Below, piece after piece: positions 1 to 5,147 of a DNA stretch of 8,420 nt. The position numbers and the translations under genes are program-made. Origin of the DNA: Candidatus Hydrogenedentota bacterium (lineage in GTDB: Bacteria > Hydrogenedentota > Hydrogenedentia > Hydrogenedentales > CAITNO01); assembly GCA_023145975.1 (NCBI GenBank), contig JAGLCZ010000573.1:1-8420 (forward strand), read 5' to 3'. The first letter of the stretch is position 1, and each line of letters starts with the position of its first letter. The notes beneath the pieces are model-generated. The model was not told where the DNA came from. It saw only the letters and a program-made list of their open reading frames with translations, and did not search any database.

Positions 1-260
1 CCCAATGTGGTGCGCCCGATTTCGGCGGAAAGTAAGCCATGTTCGAGAAGAGATAAGCCCATACCGCCATGTTCTTTGGCTATCTGGGGCAGCCACATGC
101 CCATTTCTTTTACAGCAATCCGTTTCTTATGCAGTTCGGGTTCTACGGCTGCAAACCCTTTCTCTAAAAGGATTGCTTCAAGAGGATAGAGTTCCTCTTC
201 TACAAATTTACGGGCGCGGTCAAGTAGGGTCTGAAGGTCATCGGAAATTGAGAAATCCAT
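1..260 (-). CDS. Acyl-CoA dehydrogenase, N-terminal part (cut by the window edge)
   Basis: Only about the first 86 residues are present; the gene continues beyond base 1. The reading begins MDFSISDDLQTLLDRARKFV and goes on through an EEELYPLE segment, MGMWLPQIAKEHGGMGLS and LLSAEIGRTTL. This is the usual start of the alpha-helical N-terminal domain of acyl-CoA dehydrogenases, flavoproteins that oxidise acyl-CoA to the 2,3-enoyl-CoA. The catalytic glutamate and FAD-binding parts lie outside the window, so substrate chain length cannot be judged. The start at 260 is chosen because family members often begin MDFxLSEEQ. An in-frame ATG at 275 would add MKELL, and neither start has a strong Shine-Dalgarno site. 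The lipoprotein gene lies 96 bp upstream in the same direction, so co-transcription is possible; no functional link is evident. Confidence 0.85.
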   Translation of the reverse strand, partial: MDFSISDDLQTLLDRARKFVEEELYPLEAILLEKGFAAVEPELHKKRIAVKEMGMWLPQIAKEHGGMGLSLLEHGLLSAEIGRTTL

Positions 261-356
261 GAGTAATTCTTTCATAGTTGTTGTGTGTTTGCTATTGACA
301 AATACGCACAGTAATTCTTTTAAACGCTGCCATACTATCGAATCAGGCAGTCACTC

Positions 357-2234
357 CTACTTTTTGATAAAGGTTCCGGAGCCAGTGAAGCTTTCCGGTG
401 TTCGCCAATCCGGATACCACCAGATCTGGCTGTTCTGTGTACCGTTTTTTCCATGATCAAAATCATCTACGGCAATGTTTACGCGTAAATATTGCCATGC
501 ACTGCCTTGTTTATCATTCAAATAAGAAACAGGGATAGCGGCTTCGGTGATATGCCCTGTCGGTGTGGTTACAGATACAGCCTGGAGGCCTTTGGGTAAC
601 TTGTCATGCTTATAGATTTGTGTCTGGTTCTGTCCGGGTACAATGGAAATGACAAGGAAATCGTCGAATTCTTTATCCCCTTTCCCGGTGGATCGTACTG
701 GATCGGGACGCGCATCAATACGAATCTCTAGCCCGTCCTGGAACCAGGCATGTTCGCCGTCCACATAGTAGGCATCGTCGTCCTTTACTTCTACAGCGAC
801 ATAGAGAAAGTCTGTGTCATGACGGAGTCCAAAACGGAATGTGCTATCCTGCGTACCCAGCCAGTTCTCAGGATTTTTCAGTATCTGTGCCGGTGTTTGG
901 CAGCGAATCGGGAGTGATGCCCAATCGTTGAGTTTGCCGTCTATGCTGATTTCCTTCGTTGTCTTTTCCACTTTCTGTAACTGCGCCGGCAAGATTTGTT
1001 CCATACGTGTAAAGGTTGTTGTACCCGGTTTGCCGGGGATCTGGCAGGTGAAAGTTACCCGTGCAATAAGCGGAGGCAGGGTACTATCGCTTTTAGCATT
1101 CGTATTGTGGATTACTATGGGCTGTGATAGCTTGGCACCCGGTTTTAATAAGGCGTCAAACTGTTTTGGTGACGCAGTGAAGCATTGATGCTGTACAAAT
1201 TCAACTACGGCTGTTACAGGGAGCTGTGTATCATTCTTAATCGTAAACTCGGTTTCAGCGGACGAGAAAGATTTTGTGTCGAAAAGAAGGGGCGCACAGA
1301 CACTATACAATTTTTTGTCGATGAGTGCCGGTGACATACCGCCGCTGTTACGACCGCCATCCGCACCCAGTATGCCGTCCAGTAATATATTGGCTATCCG
1401 CGGACCTTCTTCGGTCATGGTTACCCACATGAAATGATCAAATTCTCCAATGGCAGGGCCGCCCAAACCACTCGATCCCCCTGTCGTAGCCAGTACATAG
1501 TATGCTTGTCCATTACGTTCATAGGTTGTGTAATGGTGCCAATGTCCCGAGAAGACCGTATAAGGACGTTCCTTGAGTTTTTCTTCGATTTCCGCCCAGC
1601 CGGGGTGTACTTTCGGTGTCCAGCACGGTTCATGCAGGAATACGCAGGTCCAGCGTACTTCTGGATTTTCGTTAAGCACTTTAGTGACATACGCCACCTG
1701 TTCTGCGCTGATATCAGGTTGTAATGCCCCATCCTGTGCCAGAGGCGGATCTTCGGTATCTATGACCAGGAAGAGTACATTTTTGTACACAAAATGATAG
1801 TATGAAGGACCGAAGCGTTCCTTCCATATTTCCCCCATGACATCATTTGATTTGTCATGGTTTCCGGCTACGTGAAAGAAGGGGGCATCAAGATCGGCGA
1901 TAATCGCCTCGAAATCATCCCACATGCCCTGCACATCCTCGGGACTTTTGCGATACCCTTCAATTAGGTCGCCCACGCTCATCACAAATTCAGGCTGCAT
2001 CCAGTTTACTTGTTTCACTGCCTTGGCAAAGATTCCCTTGCGCATATAGCCCGTATGATCTGACATGATAACGAACTGAAATTCATCAGGATCATTCTGA
2101 AACTTTTCGTGGGTCCACGGTGTGGGCACTCCTTCCAGGTCGCTTTCAAAGACCGGTTGTTTCATTGTGGCGCAACTTGTCAGCAGTAATGCCATTGCAG
2201 CCAGGGTGTACATACATACGCTGTTTTTTTTCAT
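357..2234 (-). CDS. Metallophosphoesterase lipoprotein with C-terminal CBM9-like domain
   Basis: This 625-residue exported protein starts with a type II signal peptide: a basic N-terminus, a hydrophobic run, and a lipobox LLTSC with the lipidated cysteine at 21. Residues about 53-275 form a calcineurin-like phosphoesterase domain. Its metal-binding motifs are SDHTG at 58-62, VGD at 87-89, GNHD at 124-127, a histidine at 201 and GHWHH at 230-234. Motif I is D-x-T rather than the common D-x-H, a form I recall from a family in environmental Planctomycetes- and Bacteroidetes-like genomes. After a beta-rich middle part, residues about 423-624 resemble a family 9 carbohydrate-binding (DOMON-like) module, with IDGKLNDW at 431-438, LYVAVEVKDDD at 477-487 and QDGLEIRID at 499-507. 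The start is supported by AGGAAAGG seven bases upstream. The likely role is hydrolysis of phosphate esters at the cell envelope, perhaps on glycan-linked substrates; the true substrate is unknown. Confidence 0.88.
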   Translation of the reverse strand: MKKNSVCMYTLAAMALLLTSCATMKQPVFESDLEGVPTPWTHEKFQNDPDEFQFVIMSDHTGYMRKGIFAKAVKQVNWMQPEFVMSVGDLIEGYRKSPEDVQGMWDDFEAIIADLDAPFFHVAGNHDKSNDVMGEIWKERFGPSYYHFVYKNVLFLVIDTEDPPLAQDGALQPDISAEQVAYVTKVLNENPEVRWTCVFLHEPCWTPKVHPGWAEIEEKLKERPYTVFSGHWHHYTTYERNGQAYYVLATTGGSSGLGGPAIGEFDHFMWVTMTEEGPRIANILLDGILGADGGRNSGGMSPALIDKKLYSVCAPLLFDTKSFSSAETEFTIKNDTQLPVTAVVEFVQHQCFTASPKQFDALLKPGAKLSQPIVIHNTNAKSDSTLPPLIARVTFTCQIPGKPGTTTFTRMEQILPAQLQKVEKTTKEISIDGKLNDWASLPIRCQTPAQILKNPENWLGTQDSTFRFGLRHDTDFLYVAVEVKDDDAYYVDGEHAWFQDGLEIRIDARPDPVRSTGKGDKEFDDFLVISIVPGQNQTQIYKHDKLPKGLQAVSVTTPTGHITEAAIPVSYLNDKQGSAWQYLRVNIAVDDFDHGKNGTQNSQIWWYPDWRTPESFTGSGTFIKK

Positions 2235-2311
2235 GGGCTTTCCTTTCCTGTGTATTTAGCGATGGTATCTTGTATTATTTTGTTAGCGAAGCTCTTGTCT
2301 GATATAGCCAT

Positions 2312-2339
2312 GCTATACCGTGATGGTGGGTTGATTCAA
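2312..2339 (-). promoter_or_regulatory. Possible promoter of the lipoprotein gene, overlapped by a dyad
   Basis: Read on the minus strand, TTGAAT (2339-2334) and TATAGC (2317-2312) are separated by 16 bp and could be -35 and -10 boxes. This would leave a leader of about 70 bases before the lipoprotein start. The -10 lies in a perfect interrupted dyad, TATAGC-CAT-GCTATA at 2303-2317, that could be an operator. Both boxes depart from consensus, so this is a weak prediction. Confidence 0.3.
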
Positions 2340-2421
2340 CTGTTTGTTGTTATCCGGGGGAATGGGTATCGATTCCATCAGTCTTTCTCCTCCTTATTCT
2401 TTCTATATTACCTTTTGGCGG

Positions 2422-2454
2422 AAATTATTTTTTGGCAAAGAAAAATTATTTTTT
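2422..2454. repeat. 12-bp direct repeat at 21-bp spacing
   Basis: AAATTATTTTTT occurs at 2422-2433 and again at 2443-2454. The copies are identical and start 21 bp apart, about two helical turns, so they would present the same face of the DNA. The second copy lies inside the 36-bp palindrome. A role in binding or bending is inferred only; AT-rich sequence can produce such repeats by chance. Confidence 0.4.
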
Positions 2455-2465
2455 CATAGCCAAAA
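2430..2465. repeat. 36-bp imperfect palindrome
   Basis: The two arms pair at 15 of 18 positions around an axis between 2447 and 2448. The outer arms are TTTTGGC (2430-2436) and GCCAAAA (2459-2465); the inner arms are GAAAAA (2440-2445) and TTTTTC (2450-2455). It could bind a dimeric regulator or extrude as a hairpin. It lies between divergent promoters and not after a gene, so a terminator role is unlikely. TTTTGGC also occurs at 2413-2419. Confidence 0.55.
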
Positions 2466-2473
2466 CGCTATAT

Positions 2474-2531
2474 ATAGTATTTTTTATTGGGTGCATTAAT
2501 GTGTATACTATATGTAGTGATAGTATTTTTT
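2474..2531. repeat. Pair of 12-bp direct repeats, ATAGTATTTTTT
   Basis: The identical 12-mers lie at 2474-2485 and 2520-2531, 46 bp apart start to start. The match extends to 14 of 15 bases (next bases ATT and GTT). They lie about 40-100 bp upstream of the mraZ promoter, where activator sites or UP-like elements could be. No known factor is recognised. Confidence 0.35.
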
Positions 2532-2571
2532 GTTAGCACTTTCAAATCAAGATATTATCCCATTTTTTTGC

Positions 2572-2600
2572 TTGATAATCACGAGTATTTGTGGTATAGT
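2572..2600 (+). promoter_or_regulatory. Housekeeping-sigma promoter of the mraZ operon
   Basis: TTGATA (2572-2577) and TATAGT (2595-2600) are separated by exactly 17 bp. A TG at 2592-2593 gives an extended -10. Transcription should begin near 2607, leaving a leader of about 37 bases before the mraZ start. The -10 overlaps the first part of the GTGG repeat array, as expected for a repressor-controlled promoter. Confidence 0.7.
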
Positions 2601-2635
2601 GGGAACTGGTGGTTTTATTGTGGATTCAAAGTGGG
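2591..2635 (+). promoter_or_regulatory. Candidate MraZ-binding repeat array (MraZ boxes)
   Basis: GTGG occurs at 2591, 2599, 2609, 2620 and 2631, and two copies are GTGGG (2599 and 2631). The last four are spaced 10, 11 and 11 bp, about one helical turn each. MraZ proteins of other bacteria bind direct repeats with a TGGG or GTGG core at about 10-bp spacing upstream of their own gene, so this array is probably an autoregulatory operator. It covers the -10 region, the start point and the leader. The last copy lies where the mraZ ribosome binding site should be. The assignment is from pattern and position only. Confidence 0.65.
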
Positions 2636-2643
2636 AATTATTT

Positions 2644-3132
2644 ATGTATTTCGGAGAGACACATAGCGCGCTTGATGATAAAGGACGGCTTGCTGTCGGG
2701 GTGCAATTCAGGAAGATCATGGGCGTGCTGGATCATGACACGTGGTTTATTACCCGGGGCTATGACAACGCATTACTTCTTTTTCCGAAAGAACGCTGGG
2801 ATAAGATATTAAAGGATGAAATTCCCGGTTCTTCACTTGACCCGCGTATTATGGATTTTCGTCGGTTTTTTTTGGGCGGGGCTTCCAAGGTAAAAATTGA
2901 TCGTCAGGGGCGCTTGCTCATTCCGCAATATTTACGCGATTATGCGTCCATTGATCGTGAAGGCGTGCTGCAGGGGTTGGAAGATCATCTTCAGTTGTGG
3001 AGCAATACGGGGTGGCGCGCATTCAGCGAACGCCAGATGCCCGATTACAAGAATATGGCGGCGGAACTTTTTGGGAATGATAGAAGTAAGCCTGCCCAAC
3101 AATCGGAGGATACGAACCATGCTGAAACTTGA
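2644..3132 (+). CDS. mraZ: Transcriptional regulator MraZ
   Basis: MraZ is a DNA-binding protein of the SpoVT/AbrB fold that forms rings and controls the dcw operon, usually including its own gene. The 162-residue product, close to the usual length of about 150, begins MYFGETHSALDDKGRLAVG. It has the two expected swapped-hairpin repeats: DDKGR at 11-15 followed by FR at 22-23, and DRQGRLLIPQYLR at 86-98. LEDHLQLW at 112-119 matches the family's C-terminal signature. In the first repeat the usual proline after the GRL motif is glycine 19. The ATG at 2644 is preferred over more upstream starts because family members begin at this point; the site before it (GTGGGA, seven bases away) is weak. The gene overlaps the next one by 14 bases and opens the operon. 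Confidence 0.95.
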   Translation: MYFGETHSALDDKGRLAVGVQFRKIMGVLDHDTWFITRGYDNALLLFPKERWDKILKDEIPGSSLDPRIMDFRRFFLGGASKVKIDRQGRLLIPQYLRDYASIDREGVLQGLEDHLQLWSNTGWRAFSERQMPDYKNMAAELFGNDRSKPAQQSEDTNHAET

Positions 3133-3469
3133 ACGGCAAGAGATCGAATTGGTCACAGTGATACACGCTAGTGGTGAGATTGACGGGGTTGGCGCAACGG
3201 CATTTCGGGAATTCATCAGCGGTTGCGTGGCAGATAAGCGTTACCAGCTGGTACTTGATCTTTCAAAGGTTGAATACATCGATCGCATGGGAGTAGGGGC
3301 GCTGTTGGAGTGCCTTGGTTCGCTGCAGACTTATCATGGCAACTTGAAACTTGCCAGCTTAAATATCCAGAGTCGTCGCCTGTTGACTGCGATGTGCCTG
3401 GGTCATGTATTTGAATCTTATGAGTCTGAAGTTTCCGCGGTGAAAGGATACCAGCAGGAAGCGGCTTGA
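3119..3469 (+). CDS. STAS-domain protein (anti-anti-sigma factor-like)
   Basis: The 116-residue product is a single STAS domain of the SpoIIAA/RsbV type. It has a short beta-strand start, GEIDGVGATAFREFI at 19-33, the core strand YQLVLDLSKVEYID at 42-55, MGVGALLECLG at 57-67, and the strand LKLASLN at 76-82 followed by a last helix. Such proteins usually bind an anti-sigma kinase and are switched off by phosphorylation of a serine in a DSSG loop. Here the loop reads D55-R56-M57-G58, so that serine is missing. The protein may therefore be constitutively active or may act in another partner-binding role. The start is well supported by CGGAGGA eight bases upstream, inside the end of mraZ, and the 14-base overlap suggests translational coupling. 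A STAS gene is not a usual member of this part of the dcw cluster. Confidence 0.88.
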   Translation: MLKLERQEIELVTVIHASGEIDGVGATAFREFISGCVADKRYQLVLDLSKVEYIDRMGVGALLECLGSLQTYHGNLKLASLNIQSRRLLTAMCLGHVFESYESEVSAVKGYQQEAA

Positions 3470-3502
3470 ACGATGTAATGAAGTGATATGATTGCTTCGT
3501 GC

Positions 3503-3510
3503 AGGAAAGG
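3503..3510 (+). promoter_or_regulatory. Ribosome binding site deciding the rsmH start
   Basis: AGGAAAGG precedes the ATG at 3514, with AGGA seven bases from it. This favours that ATG over the in-frame GTG at 3499, which lies before this site and has no comparable sequence upstream of it. Confidence 0.6.
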
Positions 3511-3513
3511 GAT

Positions 3514-4458
3514 ATGCCCGTGGCATCTGATTCCTATGCGCATGTGCCTGTGATGGAAGAAGAAGCGCTTGAACTGTTGTGCATTCGAGAGGATGGTATT
3601 TATGTGGATGCCACTGCAGGTGCGGGCGGACATGCGATGCGCGTGGCATCGCGTTTGGGTACAGGCAAGCTGTTTGTGATTGATCGGGACCCGGATGCGG
3701 TTGCGCTGGCGCGCACACGTCTTGCCGGCTATTCTTGTGTAACCGTGCTCCAGGGAAACTACAGCACAATGGATGCATTGCTGGCGCGTGTGGGAACGAG
3801 TGCCGTTGATGGTATTTTATTTGATCTGGGGGTGTCGAGCATGCAGCTGGACAACCCGCAGCGAGGTTTTTCTTTTCAGACGGATGGACCGTTGGATATG
3901 CGTATGGATACTACGGCTTCCGTGGATGCTGCGCAGTGGCTTGCACAGGCGTCGCGTTCAGAAATTATTCAGGCGCTTCGTGACTACGGTGATGTTGGTC
4001 CTGTGGGTCGCATAGCGAATAAAATTATTGCCCGTCGAGACAGCAACCGCATGAATCGAACGACTGACTTGGTGGCGGCAGTGACGGAGGCTTTGGATTT
4101 TTTGTCTTCTATGCCTATGGAAGTGCGCACAGTATTTCAGGCGGTGCGCATGGCTGTGAATGAAGAGTTGAAACATCTTGATACGGGTTTGCGGCGGGCG
4201 GCTTCCGTCCTTGCCCCTGCAGGTCGTATTGTAGCGATTACATTTCATAGTGGTGAAGATCGGGTAGTGAAGCAGATTTTTCGGGGATGGACACGACCGG
4301 AAGTATTGCTTTCTCCCGATGGTCGTATTATTGAAAAGCATGCTCCGGTGATGAAGCAGGTACTTCGAAAGCCGTTGTTGCCTTCTCCTGCGGAAATTTC
4401 CCGTAATCCCCGGGCAAAGAGCGCGAAGGTGCGTGCCGTAGAGCGGATACCGTGTTAA
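3514..4458 (+). CDS. rsmH: 16S rRNA (cytosine(1402)-N(4))-methyltransferase RsmH
   Basis: RsmH (MraW) transfers a methyl group from S-adenosylmethionine to N4 of C1402 in the decoding centre of 16S rRNA. The 314-residue product has the family's usual length and order of motifs. These are HVPVM near the N-terminus (residues 10-14), the SAM-binding loop DATAGAGGHA at 32-41, IDRDPDA at 56-62, FDLGVSSMQLD at 103-113, DGPLDMRMD at 124-132, VFQAVRMAVNEEL at 207-219 and TFHSGEDRVVK at 243-253. The last usually reads FHSLEDR; glycine replaces leucine here. The start at 3514 is favoured by its ribosome binding site; a GTG at 3499 would add five residues. It follows the STAS gene by 44 bp and precedes ftsL by 24 bp, in the usual dcw order. 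Confidence 0.96.
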   Translation: MPVASDSYAHVPVMEEEALELLCIREDGIYVDATAGAGGHAMRVASRLGTGKLFVIDRDPDAVALARTRLAGYSCVTVLQGNYSTMDALLARVGTSAVDGILFDLGVSSMQLDNPQRGFSFQTDGPLDMRMDTTASVDAAQWLAQASRSEIIQALRDYGDVGPVGRIANKIIARRDSNRMNRTTDLVAAVTEALDFLSSMPMEVRTVFQAVRMAVNEELKHLDTGLRRAASVLAPAGRIVAITFHSGEDRVVKQIFRGWTRPEVLLSPDGRIIEKHAPVMKQVLRKPLLPSPAEISRNPRAKSAKVRAVERIPC

Positions 4459-4482
4459 TGGCGAAGTAAAAGGAGATCGAGA

Positions 4483-5058
4483 ATGTACTGTAATAACAGG
4501 ATTGAGCGAAGAAGGCTGCTGTGCGGATGGTGGAAGTGGGCGTTGCTGCCAGTGCTACTCTTTTCTGTTTTTTTCTTCGATGCCTGGCTTAACATACAGA
4601 ATCGTTACAAAGATTATGAACTGAGTCGATTAAGTGTAATACGTCGAAAACTGAATGTTGAATGGGATGTAATTCGTGCAGAAGAAGCGCGTATCAGCGG
4701 CATTAAAAACCTTAGTGAAATGGCTGTGACACTACAGCTGGAATCTCCTGAACCCCATCAATTTAGAACGATTATTTGTCGGGACTTATCACGATGTATG
4801 CCCGTGATGAATTTAGCAGCGAAAGCAGTACCCTTCAGTCATCCGGCTCTTGCTGAAACGAAAGAGCCCGTTCCGGTTATTTCCCCAAAAACACCGTCGC
4901 TGCCGATCTGTACTGTGCCTGTATCAACAAGTGTGGAAGATCAACAGATGGCGGTAGTATCCCCTGCTGATACGGTGGTGCAAGCCTCAATGTGGTCGAA
5001 AAATCAAAGTGATATGGACATGGAGCTGACTGTAGAAGATATGTTGGCAGAATTGTAG
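4483..5058 (+). CDS. ftsL: Probable cell division protein FtsL, with a long C-terminal tail
   Basis: This 191-residue protein has a short basic cytoplasmic N-terminus, one membrane segment at about 17-37, and a heptad-like helical stretch at about 40-75. A short GIKNLSEMAVTLQLESPEP segment (73-91) follows, resembling the end of FtsL-type domains. FtsL bridges FtsB/DivIC and FtsI-FtsW in the septal complex. The sequence is poorly conserved, as is normal for FtsL, so the call rests on topology and on the position between rsmH and ftsI. Usual FtsL proteins are about 90-120 residues. Here roughly 95 further residues form a proline-, valine- and serine-rich, probably disordered periplasmic tail ending in an acidic helix-like peptide, LTVEDMLAEL. 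AGGAG seven bases upstream supports the start. Confidence 0.75.
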   Translation: MYCNNRIERRRLLCGWWKWALLPVLLFSVFFFDAWLNIQNRYKDYELSRLSVIRRKLNVEWDVIRAEEARISGIKNLSEMAVTLQLESPEPHQFRTIICRDLSRCMPVMNLAAKAVPFSHPALAETKEPVPVISPKTPSLPICTVPVSTSVEDQQMAVVSPADTVVQASMWSKNQSDMDMELTVEDMLAEL

Positions 5059-5147
5059 TAGAGTTGTTGGCGCCGATTACCCTGTGACGTTCGACAGCGT
5101 GATATCTATAAAAGAAGGGATGCGTTTCAACTGTAACTGAGTGTTTT

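Larger units (their letters stand above)
2235..2643. other. AT-rich divergent intergenic region between the lipoprotein gene and mraZ
   Basis: This 409-bp stretch separates two divergent transcription units and contains no convincing gene. Short readings through it (for example 2250-2459) have no family resemblance or good ribosome binding site. It is markedly AT-rich between about 2380 and 2590, with many A- and T-runs. From left to right it holds the lipoprotein ribosome binding site, a weak minus-strand promoter with a dyad, a 36-bp palindrome, paired direct repeats, the mraZ promoter, and the GTGG repeat array. A reading frame open upstream of mraZ (from 2530) is not treated as coding because MraZ homology starts at 2644. 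Confidence 0.7.

Noticed and set aside
320..350. CTGCC/GGCAG hairpin on the minus strand after the lipoprotein gene, as a possible terminator
   Set aside because: The stem is only five pairs with a 14-base loop and is followed by just three T residues, so it is too weak to call.
841..1188. Plus-strand reading frame of 115 codons opposite the lipoprotein gene
   Set aside because: It is a shadow of the well-supported minus-strand gene, with no family resemblance or ribosome binding site.
2504..2509. TATACT as a second -10 box for mraZ
   Set aside because: No acceptable -35 box lies 16-18 bp upstream, and a far better promoter lies closer to the gene.
2530..2643. N-terminal extension of mraZ beginning at 2530
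   Set aside because: MraZ homology starts at the ATG at 2644, and the extension would place the promoter and GTGG repeats inside the coding sequence.
3359..3778. Minus-strand reading frame of 139 codons opposite the STAS and rsmH genes
   Set aside because: It runs antisense to two well-supported genes, and its His/Pro/Ser/Arg-rich composition is typical of antisense translation.
5120..5140. Six-codon reading frame (MRFNCN) just before ftsI, as a possible leader peptide or coupling device
   Set aside because: The purine-rich AAAGAAGGG directly abuts the ATG, too close for a normal ribosome binding site, and nothing else supports translation.
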